The position numbers and the translations under genes are program-made. The notes under the pieces are model-generated. The model saw only the letters and a program-made list of their open reading frames with translations. It was not told where the DNA came from and did no database searches. A stretch of DNA of 64,000 nt from Saprospiraceae bacterium (GTDB lineage: Bacteria > Bacteroidota > Bacteroidia > Chitinophagales > Saprospiraceae), in the NCBI GenBank assembly GCA_016710585.1, contig JADJVN010000001.1, forward strand, positions 310,001 through 374,000, read 5' to 3'. Of this stretch, positions 8,713 to 18,801 are shown one piece after another (positions within the stretch are counted from its first letter, which is position 1; every line of letters begins with the position of its first letter).

Positions 8713-10068
8713 TTATCCTAGAAATCCATGAAGCACTCCAGGCATTACACCGAGAAAAATAATTGCGATAGTTATGAACACTAAAACTGCACTGTATGAA
8801 AAATGAACGCTCCATCTTCTATCTCCTGATGGTGAAAACATTGCATTGATGATTTTAAAATAATAATAAAATGAAACTGCGGCCAACACTAATGCAATAA
8901 CCATCAATGCTGTAAATCCTATTGAATTAATATTGCGTAATACATAAAGCTTTGACATAAACCCCGCAGTAAGTGGCACACCTGCTAAAGAGATCAAGGC
9001 TATCGACATCACTACAGCAAGAACAGGATTACTCTTAGATAGTCCTGCAAATGAATCCAAATGATCACTTCCTGCTTGCTCTTCAACAAAATACACTACT
9101 ATAAAAGTCACAATTGAAGCCAATGCATAAGCTGTGAGATAATAAATTAACGACCATGAATTATTTGCATCTAAATTGATAATACCCATTAAAATAAATC
9201 CAGATTGTACAACACTAGAAAAAGCAAGAATGCGCTTCACACTACTTTGAGAATAAGCAAAAATATTTCCAATAAACATAGATGCTAAAATGATAAATGC
9301 AAAAAACCAATTAATCCAAGAAGGCAAAACTGAATTTTGTGAAAGCACAAATTGCGCAAATGCACCGAAACCTGCAATTTTAACAATAGTTGACATTACG
9401 GTGACAAACAAGGTTGGGGTACCTTGATATACATCAGCAACCCAAAAGTGAAATGGTGCTAAAGCTACTTTAAATGAAAATCCTGAAAAAATAATCAATA
9501 AACTAAACTGATATAATTCACTGTTAATTAATTTTGGATTAATGACAGACAAACTTCCTGTCGCAGCATAATATAATGCTATTCCAAATAATAAAATAGC
9601 ACTTGCAAATGAACCTAATATAAAATACTTAATCGAGGCTTCATTAGAATTTACGCTACGCCGATTAGCTCCAGCCAGAACATACATTGCAATTGATAGA
9701 ATTTCTATTCCTAAAAACAAAGTCATCATATTCTGATAACTGACCATAATTATCGCACCTACTATAGAAAGCAAAATAATCCCAATAAAATCTGCCAATT
9801 CTTCATTTCCTCTTTTGATTAATTCATGAAAAAATGGAAAAATACAAATTGCAATTGCACAAATCAAAAGTGCAAAAGATTTTGATGAAGATTGAATAGA
9901 AATCATATTGGTCAAGTATTCAGACCAAAAATTATTGCCCATGGCTAACATTGCAAATGATGCTATCAATGCAATAAAGGACAAGGGCAGGATCACTCCT
10001 CTTTGTTTTGAAAAGCCAAAGAATAAAATCAATAAAGATGATATAGTTAAAATAATAATTGCTGACAT
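8713..10068 (-). CDS. nuoN: NADH-quinone oxidoreductase subunit N
   Basis: 451-residue antiporter-like proton-pumping membrane subunit of complex I. About 14 transmembrane helices; conserved LFLGIEILSIAMYVLAG with the helix-5 Glu, FKVALAPFHFWVADVYQGTPT and VKRILAFSSVVQSGFILMG. Last gene of the minus-strand nuoD-N operon, 6 bases after nuoM. Confidence 0.96.
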   Translation of the reverse strand: MSAIIILTISSLLILFFGFSKQRGVILPLSFIALIASFAMLAMGNNFWSEYLTNMISIQSSSKSFALLICAIAICIFPFFHELIKRGNEELADFIGIILLSIVGAIIMVSYQNMMTLFLGIEILSIAMYVLAGANRRSVNSNEASIKYFILGSFASAILLFGIALYYAATGSLSVINPKLINSELYQFSLLIIFSGFSFKVALAPFHFWVADVYQGTPTLFVTVMSTIVKIAGFGAFAQFVLSQNSVLPSWINWFFAFIILASMFIGNIFAYSQSSVKRILAFSSVVQSGFILMGIINLDANNSWSLIYYLTAYALASIVTFIVVYFVEEQAGSDHLDSFAGLSKSNPVLAVVMSIALISLAGVPLTAGFMSKLYVLRNINSIGFTALMVIALVLAAVSFYYYFKIINAMFSPSGDRRWSVHFSYSAVLVFITIAIIFLGVMPGVLHGFLG

Positions 10069-10074
10069 AATTAA

Positions 10075-11526
10075 TTAATTTGGCAAATACTCCGAGTATT
10101 CAAGAAATGAAAAAGCTGCAAAATCAATCCACATCCCAGGAAAAAAACCAAAGATGATAACAAGTAAAGCTATAATAGCAAGAATATATTCTGTATTTAG
10201 ATTGATGGCACTTGAACTTTGTAAACTTTCATTTTTCAATTTTCCAAACATGACGCTCTGATAAAATCGAAACATATACACTGCTCCAAGAATTACAGAA
10301 ATTCCAGCAAACAATGAATACAATATATTATCTATACTAAGTCCATATAACATATAAAATTCTCCAATAAATCCTGCTGTAAGTGGTAAGCCTATACTTG
10401 CCAAAGTAATGATAAAAAAATAACTTGCAAAGCGTGGCTCGATTCTAGCCAATCCAGAAGTATCATTGATATTTGAACTATTTGATTTCGATTCTAGTAT
10501 TCCTACAACGACAAACAATCCTGTCACACAAAGTCCATGAATAAACATTTGAAACATCGCACCTTCTATGCTCTGTACATTCATCACGAATATAGAAGCC
10601 GCAATTAATCCGATATGTGATAAAGACGAATAAGCGAGTAACTTATTCATATCCGTTTGTCTCCAAGCCATCAATGCTCCATACAAAATTCCAATAATAC
10701 AAATTGTAATGATTGTAGGTTGGTAGACATTTATAGCAGGCATCACTGGATATACAAATCTCAACAATCCAAAAACCCCCATCTTTGACATCAAAGCTGC
10801 TAAGATAATTACAGTTGGTTTATCAGAATTGGAATATAAATTGGCTTGCCATGTGTGAAGTGGAAACAAAGGAGATTTAATACCAAAAGCAATAAAAAAT
10901 GCTACAAGTAAATACAACTGTACATGCATTGGGAATTTTTGAAAATAAAATTCTTTCCACGACAATAGTTGATTCGCTCCAATTGCTGAGTGAATATAAA
11001 TAATTGCTGCTAACAATAATAAACTTCCAAAAATCGTATAGATAAAAAATTTAAATACTGCTTTCTTCCTTTCAGCGCCACCCCAATTTAATACTAAGAA
11101 GTAAATAGGAATTAAAGCTAACTCAAAAAACAAATAAAAAGTTATTGGATTTTGTGCTATAAAAAATCCATTTAAAAAAGCTTGGGTCAAAAGTAATAAT
11201 CCAAAATAGGAAGCGGGCTTGTTAGAATTTGAATTCAATGCATATAATAAACTAAACAACATTACCAGTTGCGTCAGTAGCAATGGAATGATCGAATAAC
11301 CATCGATCCCAACATGAAAAATACCTTTAATTTCTGGAATCCAATTAAAGAAAGTATTGTACATTAATTCATGCCTTACATTATACACTGTCAACATGTA
11401 TAAAAAGTAAAAAAAAGAAAGCATGGTGCCAAACAAGCCTACAATTGGTGCAATTTTTTTTCCACTAACAAAACATAAACCTGCAGCTATAAGTGGAATC
11501 AATATCAATATAATAGCTAATAACAT
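10075..11526 (-). CDS. nuoM: NADH-quinone oxidoreductase subunit M
   Basis: 483 residues, antiporter-like membrane subunit. Signature segments include LFFELALIPIYFLVLNWGG (helix-5 Glu), IKSPLFPLHTWQANLYS and NKLLAYSSLSHIGLI. It follows nuoL after 4 bases, in canonical order. Confidence 0.96.
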   Translation of the reverse strand: MLLAIILILIPLIAAGLCFVSGKKIAPIVGLFGTMLSFFYFLYMLTVYNVRHELMYNTFFNWIPEIKGIFHVGIDGYSIIPLLLTQLVMLFSLLYALNSNSNKPASYFGLLLLTQAFLNGFFIAQNPITFYLFFELALIPIYFLVLNWGGAERKKAVFKFFIYTIFGSLLLLAAIIYIHSAIGANQLLSWKEFYFQKFPMHVQLYLLVAFFIAFGIKSPLFPLHTWQANLYSNSDKPTVIILAALMSKMGVFGLLRFVYPVMPAINVYQPTIITICIIGILYGALMAWRQTDMNKLLAYSSLSHIGLIAASIFVMNVQSIEGAMFQMFIHGLCVTGLFVVVGILESKSNSSNINDTSGLARIEPRFASYFFIITLASIGLPLTAGFIGEFYMLYGLSIDNILYSLFAGISVILGAVYMFRFYQSVMFGKLKNESLQSSSAINLNTEYILAIIALLVIIFGFFPGMWIDFAAFSFLEYSEYLPN

Positions 11527-11530
11527 TGTC

Positions 11531-13417
11531 TTATTTTTTTATAAACATCAAGAAAAAAATGATAAACCCAATGATCATACTTAGGATATAATATGATATC
11601 GAACCAGACTGCAATATTCCCAATCCTTTTGCTGCTCTTTGTAGAACAAATCCAGGTGACTGTATCACATCATCTATACCTACTCTTTCGAATACTCGAT
11701 TAAACCAATCTGACAATATTCTTAATGGCTTAATGATGATCAACTCATATATTTCATCCAACCAATATTTATTGCTCAAGACTTTTCCAATTCCTTCTGA
11801 CTGGGCATCATATGCTGATTTAGATTTTGCAGTATATCGCTTATAGGTCAAATACATAACTAAAGCTAAAACTAATACTGTCAATGTCCACAGCATATAA
11901 TCGAATGTATGTGATACATGAAAAACATTTTTTGAAAAAATACTTGGCTTTAAAAATGAATCAATGGCATGATGTTCACTAATCACTTCTGGCATTCCAA
12001 AGAAACCTCCAATGATCGATAAAATTGCTAATACAAACAATGGAAATAACATGATCATTGGGGATTCGTGTGCATGATCCCACTTGTGATGATCACCTCT
12101 ATATTCACCTTGAAATGTTGAAAAATATAATCTAAACATATACCAAGCTGTGAATACTGAACACAAACCTAAACCAATGAATACAGGTATATTTTTTGAA
12201 AAAGCTACAGCTAAAATTTCATCTTTTGAGAAAAATCCTGCCAATGGTGGAAAACCAACAATAGCTAAAGTACCAATCAGGAAAACAAGGTGCGTCCATT
12301 TCATTTTAGACTTGAGGCCGCCCATATTAGCAATATTTTGCTCACCACCCAATCCATGTATGACACTTCCAGCGCTCAAGAATAATAAGGCCTTGAAAAA
12401 GGCATGTGTCATAACATGAAATATAGCAGTAATATAAGCCCCACATCCAAGGGCTACAACCATGTACCCAAGTTGACTTACTGTAGAATATGCAAGTACT
12501 TTTTTTATGTCATTTTGTTTCAATGCAATCGTTGCAGCAATAAATGCGGTCGCCAATCCAATATAGACGATTATCTGCTGTGTAAAAGGAGTCATATCAA
12601 AAATAGCAAACATTCTTGCAACGAGATAAACTCCAGCTGTCACCATCGTAGCCGCATGAATTAAAGCTGATACTGGTGTAGGTCCTGCCATTGCATCTGG
12701 CAACCAAGTAAACAATGGAAGCTGTGCTGACTTTCCTGTAACACCAACAAATAATAAAATCGTAATCCAAATATTCACTGGAGTATTCAATCCACTTTCC
12801 AGAAATTTTTGAGTTAGCAATTTAAAATCAAGAGTATCATAAGTTTTAGCAATGAGGAAAACCGCAAGAATAAATCCTAAATCACCTATACGATTCATTA
12901 CAAAAGCTTTCTTGGCAGCAGCATTATACTCATCATTTGAAAACCAAAATCCAATCAGCAAAAATGAACAGAGCCCTACACCTTCCCATCCTGCAAATAA
13001 TAATGGTAAATTATTCGCCAATACAAGGATGATCATTGAAAATAAAAACAAATTAAGATAAGCCATAAATCTCCAAAAACCCTTGTCTTCATGCATATAA
13101 CCTATGCTATATATATGTATTAATGTGCCGACACCACTGACTATAAACATCATCAACATTGATAGATTATCAATATTAAAAGTAAAGCCAACATAAATAT
13201 TTTTGGTAAACTGAAACCATGTATAAAGATCAACAATGGTCGATGTATCTCTGAATGAAAAAAATGCTATAACCGTAGCTACAAAACTGGTCAAAGGGCC
13301 TGCACAGGCAATTAATCCTACCAAGTTTTTTGACATCCTACTGCCAAATATTCCATTGATAATAAAACCTATCAATGAAGGCCAAAGCATTAAATTTAAA
13401 ATTATTGTCGAATTCAT
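11531..13417 (-). CDS. nuoL: NADH-quinone oxidoreductase subunit L
   Basis: 628 residues with the antiporter core and the C-terminal lateral helix. Conserved blocks: FAGWEGVGLCSFLLIGFW, GKSAQLPLFTWLPDAMAGPT, VSALIHAATMVTAGVYL, KKVLAYSTVSQLGYM and HAFFKALLFLSAGSVIH. Complete and unremarkable, 32 bases after nuoK. Confidence 0.97.
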   Translation of the reverse strand: MNSTIILNLMLWPSLIGFIINGIFGSRMSKNLVGLIACAGPLTSFVATVIAFFSFRDTSTIVDLYTWFQFTKNIYVGFTFNIDNLSMLMMFIVSGVGTLIHIYSIGYMHEDKGFWRFMAYLNLFLFSMIILVLANNLPLLFAGWEGVGLCSFLLIGFWFSNDEYNAAAKKAFVMNRIGDLGFILAVFLIAKTYDTLDFKLLTQKFLESGLNTPVNIWITILLFVGVTGKSAQLPLFTWLPDAMAGPTPVSALIHAATMVTAGVYLVARMFAIFDMTPFTQQIIVYIGLATAFIAATIALKQNDIKKVLAYSTVSQLGYMVVALGCGAYITAIFHVMTHAFFKALLFLSAGSVIHGLGGEQNIANMGGLKSKMKWTHLVFLIGTLAIVGFPPLAGFFSKDEILAVAFSKNIPVFIGLGLCSVFTAWYMFRLYFSTFQGEYRGDHHKWDHAHESPMIMLFPLFVLAILSIIGGFFGMPEVISEHHAIDSFLKPSIFSKNVFHVSHTFDYMLWTLTVLVLALVMYLTYKRYTAKSKSAYDAQSEGIGKVLSNKYWLDEIYELIIIKPLRILSDWFNRVFERVGIDDVIQSPGFVLQRAAKGLGILQSGSISYYILSMIIGFIIFFLMFIKK

Positions 13418-13449
13418 TTTTTTACTTAGCTTAAAAATTTCATGGATAA

Positions 13450-13776
13450 TTAACCCTTCAATCTATTAAATAAATCAATATTCAAACTATGAATATTTTT
13501 ATACATCATCACAATAATTGCAAGCCCAACTGAGACTTCCGCCGCTGCGACAGCCATCGTAAAAAATACCATAACCTGCCCACCCGAATCTGAATAAAAG
13601 GTTGAAGTAGCAGCCAAAATCAAATTGACAGCATTCAACATCAACTCAATACACATGAATACAATAATGATATTTTTTCTCACCATAACACCTATTAATC
13701 CTATAGCAAATAATGCAGCTCCAAGAATAAGGTAATGATTTAAACTTATATATTGAATAATATCTGGTTTATACAT
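13450..13776 (-). CDS. nuoK: NADH-quinone oxidoreductase subunit K
   Basis: 108 residues, three transmembrane helices. The conserved MCIELMLNAVNL with the essential membrane Glu and the AAAEVSVGLAIIV helix with the second Glu are present. It overlaps nuoJ by 8 bases. Confidence 0.96.
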   Translation of the reverse strand: MYKPDIIQYISLNHYLILGAALFAIGLIGVMVRKNIIIVFMCIELMLNAVNLILAATSTFYSDSGGQVMVFFTMAVAAAEVSVGLAIIVMMYKNIHSLNIDLFNRLKG

Positions 13777-14299
13777 TTGATACCGTATTTGTTGTAAATT
13801 TATTTTCTTTTCTACTAAGCAAGACTACACCAATCATTGCCACTAAAAATAACACAGAACAAATCTCCATTGGAAACAAGTAATCCGTATAAAGTGACAT
13901 TCCTATATTCTCAACAAGTCCTAATGTATAATTTTCTTTCTCAATATTTCCATTGGTCAAGGCAACTTTTCCTACACTAGATACCAACATAAGAAATATA
14001 CATCCAGCAGATACAATAGCTCCCAGCCAATATAAGATAGATTTATTTCGTTCGACTTCCTTATTCAAATTCAAAAACATGATCACAAATAAAAATAAAA
14101 CCATAATCGCACCTGCGTACACTACGATATTCACCAATGCTAAAAACTGCGCATTGAGTAATATATAATGTGCAGAAATACAAAAAAATGTAGCAACTAA
14201 AAATAATACGCTCCGTATGGGATGTTTTGACACTACGACCATAGTAGCACAAATTATAGTTAGGGCTGTTAATAAATAAAAGATATAGTCTATATTCAT
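13769..14299 (-). CDS. nuoJ: NADH-quinone oxidoreductase subunit J
   Basis: 176 residues, five hydrophobic helices. The diagnostic NIVVYAGAIMVLFLFVIMFL helix is present. Overlaps the nuoI stop by 4 bases and nuoK by 8, giving translational coupling across I-J-K. Confidence 0.95.
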   Translation of the reverse strand: MNIDYIFYLLTALTIICATMVVVSKHPIRSVLFLVATFFCISAHYILLNAQFLALVNIVVYAGAIMVLFLFVIMFLNLNKEVERNKSILYWLGAIVSAGCIFLMLVSSVGKVALTNGNIEKENYTLGLVENIGMSLYTDYLFPMEICSVLFLVAMIGVVLLSRKENKFTTNTVSNV

Positions 14300-14799
14300 G
14301 ATTTTTTCAATAAAAAGGGTTCAACCAATCGATCTTTTCCAAATATAAAATCTTCACGTTCATAACTTGCAGGAGCCATCTTGTCGTTCTGTAGAAATAT
14401 AGCTGCTTTTGGACAAGCTTCTTCACATAGTCCACAGAATATACATCTCAACATATTGATCTCATATACTTCTGCATATTTCTCCTCGCGATATAAATGT
14501 TTATCTTGAGGTTTTCTTTCTGCTGCAGTCATTGTGATTGCTTCTGCTGGACAAGCCAAAGCACATAGACCACAAGCTGTACAGCGCTCTGCACCTTGAT
14601 CATCGCGCTTTAAGATGTGAAGCCCTCTGAACACTTCACTCATCGGTCGCTTCTGTTCTGGATATTGAATCGTCGCCTTTTTCTTAAATAAATGCGACAA
14701 TGTTATTCCCATACCTTTTACAATAGCAGGCAGATATATCCTTTCTAAAAATGTCATGGGCTTTCGCGCCATGTGTTTTCTTTTATTCGTTAGTTGCAT
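14296..14799 (-). CDS. nuoI: NADH-quinone oxidoreductase subunit I
   Basis: Peripheral-arm ferredoxin-like subunit carrying clusters N6a and N6b. Both 4Fe-4S motifs are intact: CTACGLCALACP and CIFCGLCEEACP. 167 residues from ATG 14799; ATG 14772 (MARKPMTFLERIYLP) is a possible alternative start and resembles the usual N-terminus more closely. Confidence 0.96.
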   Translation of the reverse strand: MQLTNKRKHMARKPMTFLERIYLPAIVKGMGITLSHLFKKKATIQYPEQKRPMSEVFRGLHILKRDDQGAERCTACGLCALACPAEAITMTAAERKPQDKHLYREEKYAEVYEINMLRCIFCGLCEEACPKAAIFLQNDKMAPASYEREDFIFGKDRLVEPFLLKKS

Positions 14800-14840
14800 C
14801 TATTATTTCTTTAAATATACTTATATGAAGTTTATTTATT

Positions 14841-15857
14841 TTACATTTTCATCAATAACACGATTCCCGTAATAATGATATTTACCACTGCCAATGGAAT
14901 CAACATCTTCCATCCCAAATTCATCAATTGATCATATCGGAATCTTGGCAATGTCCATCTTACCCACATAAAGAAAAAGATGAAGAAAAATATTTTTGCA
15001 AACAAAACTCCGATACTCAAAAATGTCTTCAACATTCCAGGATCCATACTATCTATAAACGGCGCATGATAACCACCAAAATATAAAGTCGCAATCACCG
15101 CACTACTAATAAACATATTGATATACTCTGCAAAGAGAAAAAATCCCAATTTCATTGATGAATACTCAGTGTGATATCCACCTACTAATTCCGTCTCACA
15201 TTCTGGCAAATCAAATGGTGCGCGATTCGTTTCAGCAAAAGCGCAAACTAAAAAAATCAAAAATCCCAATGGTTGATATAACACATTCCAATGCCATCCC
15301 GACTGTTGATCTACAATCTCTCTCATGGATAGTGTAGCAGTCATCATCACTAATGCTATGATCGACAATCCCATTGCCAATTCATAAGATATATTTTGAG
15401 ACGCTGCACGAATTGCCCCTAGTAATGAAAATTTATTATTGGACGCCCAACCTCCAATCAATACACCATATACTCCCAATGATACAACACCAAAGATATA
15501 AAGTAAACCAACATTCAAATCTGTTCCTTGAAGTGGAATAACAGTGTCCCCTATTTTCAAATCTGGTCCAAAAGGTATCACCGCGCTTGTCATCAATGCT
15601 GTGATCATAAAAAATCCAGGGCCCATTAAAAATAACCAACGATCAGCTTTTAGTGGAATGAATTCTTCTTTGAAAAATAATTTCACACCATCAGCTAATG
15701 GTTGCAACAAACCAAAAGGTCCTGCACGATTAGGACCCAATCGATCTTGCAAAAATGCAGCTACTTTTCGCTCTGCATAAGTGGAATACATGGCTACAAA
15801 AAGCGAGATCCCAAATACTATTGAAACAAAAATTAATTTTATAATTATTGGACTCAT
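14841..15857 (-). CDS. nuoH: NADH-quinone oxidoreductase subunit H
   Basis: 338-residue membrane subunit at the quinone site. Conserved ERKVAAFLQDRLGPNRAGPF, GLLQPLADGVKLFFKE, ETNRAPFDLPECETELVGGY and the C-terminal RWTLPRFRYDQLMNLGWK. Its ATG overlaps the nuoG stop (ATGA at 15854-15857). Confidence 0.97.
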   Translation of the reverse strand: MSPIIIKLIFVSIVFGISLFVAMYSTYAERKVAAFLQDRLGPNRAGPFGLLQPLADGVKLFFKEEFIPLKADRWLFLMGPGFFMITALMTSAVIPFGPDLKIGDTVIPLQGTDLNVGLLYIFGVVSLGVYGVLIGGWASNNKFSLLGAIRAASQNISYELAMGLSIIALVMMTATLSMREIVDQQSGWHWNVLYQPLGFLIFLVCAFAETNRAPFDLPECETELVGGYHTEYSSMKLGFFLFAEYINMFISSAVIATLYFGGYHAPFIDSMDPGMLKTFLSIGVLFAKIFFFIFFFMWVRWTLPRFRYDQLMNLGWKMLIPLAVVNIIITGIVLLMKM

Positions 15858-16820
15858 TCGCTTACAAATTTTGCGTCAACGTTAACAGCTGGAGATACTA
15901 CTGGCAATTCATATTTATTTGCAGTGATTACCGAATCTTTATCCATTTCTCTTGGTCCTTCAATAGTCCAGTCATTCAAATCCCGATGTTCAAATCGACA
16001 TTCATTACAAATAAAATCTTCTACTTCTCCAAATTCATTTTTTCGAGCAGTGATTCGGATGATGTCATCTCCTTTTTTCCAAATAACAGTTTTTCCAGAA
16101 CATTTTGTACAATTCCGATGTGCATCAAATGGCTTTGAAAACCAAACTCTTTGTTTGAATCGATACGTCTTATCTGTCAAAGCACCTACTGGACACACAT
16201 CAATTATATTTCCAGAAAAATCTTTGTCTATTGCATTTTGAATATAAGTTGAAATCTCACTGACATCACCTCTGTTAATAACACCATGAACTCGCTCATT
16301 GGTCAGCTGTTCAGCAGCATATACACAGCGATAACAAAGAATACAACGCGTCATATGCAATTGAACATATGGACCTATATCTATTTTATCAAACACTCTT
16401 CGACCTTCTTCATATCTCGTTCCTTCCATTCCATGATCATATGATAAATTCTGCAGATCACATTCTCCTGCTTGATCACAAATCGGACAATCCAAAGGAT
16501 GATTGATCAACAAAAATTCAACGATACCGTTTCGAGCATCGATGACCTCTTGTGAGCTTTCATTTTCTACCACCATACCATGCTCTGCTCTTGTTAGACA
16601 AGAAGCAACTAATTTTGGCATTGGTCTTGGATTGGCTTCACTTCCTTGTGTCACTTTTACCAAACAAACGCGACATTTTCCTCCTGTTTTTCAAACTAGA
16701 ATAGTAGCACATTGCTGGTGGATATTTTCCCCCGATTTGTCTTGCGGCTTGAAGAATAGTTGTTCCTTTTGGAACTTCGATACTCTTGCCGTCTATGGTT
16801 ATTTTTATAAGATCTGACAT
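15854..16820 (-). CDS. nuoG: NADH-quinone oxidoreductase subunit G, short form, with one frameshift
   Basis: Fe-S subunit of the NADH arm. The N-terminal 2Fe-2S part (MSDLIKITIDGKSIEVPKGT) runs from ATG 16820 to a shift at the A5 run 16687-16691; the rest continues in another frame from about 16663. Removing one A restores SSLKTGGKCRVCLVKVTQGS with all four 2Fe-2S cysteines. Downstream are HPLDCPICDQAGECDLQNL, MTRCILCYRCV and IIDVCPVGALTDKTYR. The corrected length is about 322 residues, without the molybdopterin-like domain of the long NuoG; the short form is normal in Bacteroidota. The single indel in a homopolymer within an otherwise perfect core gene suggests a sequencing error. Confidence 0.88.
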
Positions 16821-16822
16821 TT

Positions 16823-16857
16823 TTAGTAGTTAGTAGTTAGTAATTAGTAGTTAGTAA
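16823..16857. repeat. Heptamer array TTAGTAG/TTAGTAA, left arm of a 24-bp inverted repeat
   Basis: Five 7-base units (TTAGTAG, TTAGTAG, TTAGTAA, TTAGTAG, TTAGTAA) lie directly upstream of the nuoG start. Bases 16831-16854 are the exact reverse complement of 17297-17320, so the two arrays flank the four-helix-bundle gene as an inverted repeat. Confidence 0.9.
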
Positions 16858-16886
16858 ACAGGAGATGTGGATAAGTATTATTACAA

Positions 16887-17240
16887 TCATTTGTTTATAG
16901 CTTTTCTTAATCCAGAAATTATTTTTGAAACTTCATTTCCCTTTTCTAACAAAATATTTTGATCATTATCATTTATATAATTTAATTTTTTTGCTAAGTA
17001 CAACATTGATCTAGTTTCACTACAAGAACCAGAAGCAATATTTAAAAATCTTGCAAAATCTTTATTTGAATTTCTTTCAAAACCTTCCGCAATATTATTT
17101 GAAATAGAGATAGCTGCTTTACATATCTGATCTCTAAATCCAAAATCTTTCATTTTCTGAAATTTATCATAAATTAAAACTGCTAAATCTTGAGATTTTT
17201 GCCAAGCAATTAATTCCTCAAATCTTTTGACAGCTGCCAT
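16887..17240 (-). CDS. Four-helix bundle protein (23S rRNA intervening-sequence / S23 family)
   Basis: 117-residue protein of the four-helix-bundle family first found in rRNA intervening sequences and structurally related to the Avd accessory protein of diversity-generating retroelements. Typical features: FEELIAWQKSQDLAVLIYD at the start, FRDQICKAAISISNNIAEGF in the middle and SGSCSETRSMLYLAKKL. It sits between nuoF and nuoG in the same orientation and is flanked by inverted heptamer arrays, so it looks like a cassette inserted into the operon. No transposase is present. Its cellular role is not known for the family. Confidence 0.88.
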   Translation of the reverse strand: MAAVKRFEELIAWQKSQDLAVLIYDKFQKMKDFGFRDQICKAAISISNNIAEGFERNSNKDFARFLNIASGSCSETRSMLYLAKKLNYINDNDQNILLEKGNEVSKIISGLRKAINK

Positions 17241-17296
17241 ATATATTTATTTAACTATTTTTTATTTTTTATCTACTTACCACTATTTACTTCCAT

Positions 17297-17330
17297 CTAA
17301 CTACTAATTACTAACTACTATTACTAACTA
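17297..17330. repeat. Heptamer array, right arm of a 24-bp inverted repeat
   Basis: CTAACTACTAATTACTAACTACTA (given here in two parts: CTAACTACTAAT, TACTAACTACTA) at 17297-17320 is the exact reverse complement of 16831-16854. It continues with two more partial units and abuts the nuoF stop codon at 17332. Confidence 0.9.
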
Positions 17331-17331
17331 C

Positions 17332-18670
17332 TTAATGACTATGTACTAACTCCCTATGCAAATGCTTTTTACAACAAGAGTCTGGATTTTTTACATGCGC
17401 TTCAAACTCTGCTCTAAAATGTCTTATCGCACTAGCCACTGGCCATGCAGCTGCCTCTCCAAGAGGGCAGATTGTTTTTCCTTCTATATTTTTTGCAATA
17501 CTTACTAATAGATCGATGTCTTCCATTTTACCATGACCATATTCAATTCGATGGAGCACTTTTTCCATCCAGCCTGTTCCTTCACGGCAAGGGCTACATT
17601 GACCACATGATTCATGATGATAGAATCGAGAAAAATTCCAAAGATTCCGAACAATGCATTGTTGGTCGTCAAATACAATAAATCCGCCTGATCCAAGCAT
17701 CGTTCCTGTAGCAAATCCTCCATCACTTAATGACTCGTAAGTCATCAATCGCTTTTCATTATTTGCAGTAGTTAAAATCAAATTTTTTGGTAAGATTGGT
17801 ACGGAACTTCCACCAGCTACAACTGCTTTTAATTCGCGGCCATTCGCTATACCACCACAATATTCATCGCTATAAATAAAATCTTCTACTGTAATACCTA
17901 GCTCGATCTCATAGACCCCTGGTTTATTAATATTTCCACAAGCTGAGATCAATTTTGTTCCAGTACTTTTGCCAACACCAATAGCAGCATAAGCATCTCC
18001 TCCATGATTCACGATCCAAGGGATATCTGCAATTGTCTCAACATTGTTTACCACTGTCGGACAACCATACAAACCCCACACTGCTGGAAATGGCGGTTTA
18101 TTTCTAGGGTTACCGCGCTTACCTTCAAGTGATTCAAGCAATGCAGTCTCTTCGCCACAAATATATGCGCCGCCACCAGGCTGCACATATAAATCTAATG
18201 AGTATGAAGAACCTAAAAATATTCTTACCTAATAAACCAGCAGCATATGCTTCTTTAATTGCTTTTCCAGGATACGTATTACTGGCATCATTTCACCTCT
18301 TACATAAATATAAGAAGTTCTTGCACCCAATGCGTAAGATGAAGTAATCATTCCTTCAATTAACGCATGTGGTATTCGCTGCATCAAATATCGATCTTTG
18401 AATGTACCGGGTTCAGATTCATCTGCATTGCAAACGAGATACCGAGGCTTATCTGTGCTTTTATCTAAGGAAACTCCACTTCATTCCTGTAGGGAATCCA
18501 GCACCACCACGCCCTCGCAATCCAGATTTTTTTACCTCTTCCACTACCGCATCAGGCGTCATCTCATTGACAGCTTTGCGCACAGATTCATAGCCACCCA
18601 TTTTGCGGTAAACTTCCAGAGTATTTATTCCTGGCACATTTATATGTTCGAGTAATATTTTTTTGCCCAT
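17332..18670 (-). CDS. nuoF: NADH-quinone oxidoreductase subunit F, with three frameshifts
   Basis: NADH- and FMN-binding subunit with cluster N3. From ATG 18670 the frame gives GLRGRGGAGFPTGMKWSF and then stops; repairing an extra A at about 18466, a missing A in the run at 18263-18266 and an extra A at 18214 yields a continuous protein through PRYLVCNADESEPGTFKDRY, TSYIYVRGEM and PGGGAYICGEETALLESLEG. The C-terminal part holds ESCGQCSPCREGTGWM and TICPLGEAAAWP, the 4Fe-4S ligands. All motifs are intact after correction, so indel errors are the simpler reading; real inactivation would disable complex I. Confidence 0.87.
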
Positions 18671-18712
18671 TTTTTTCTAAGATATTAAATTCCTATCTAA
18701 AAAATCTTTCAA

Positions 18713-18800
18713 ATTATCACATTAACTATTTCTCTAATTTTCTCATTTGCAAATTTGCAAATTTGCAAATTATCACATTAACTAATTATCACATTAACTA
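18713..18800. repeat. Compound tandem repeats between nuoF and nuoE
   Basis: The 16-mer ATTATCACATTAACTA occurs at 18713-18728, 18769-18784 and 18785-18800, the last two in tandem. Between the first and second copies, 18745-18770 holds three overlapping copies of ATTTGCAAAT. The array fills nearly the whole spacer up to the nuoE stop. Confidence 0.9.
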
Positions 18801-18801
18801 A

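Noticed and set aside
16687..16691. Programmed ribosomal frameshift in nuoG
   Set aside because: The run is only five A without a convincing stimulator, and other core genes in the window have similar random indels; sequencing error is simpler.
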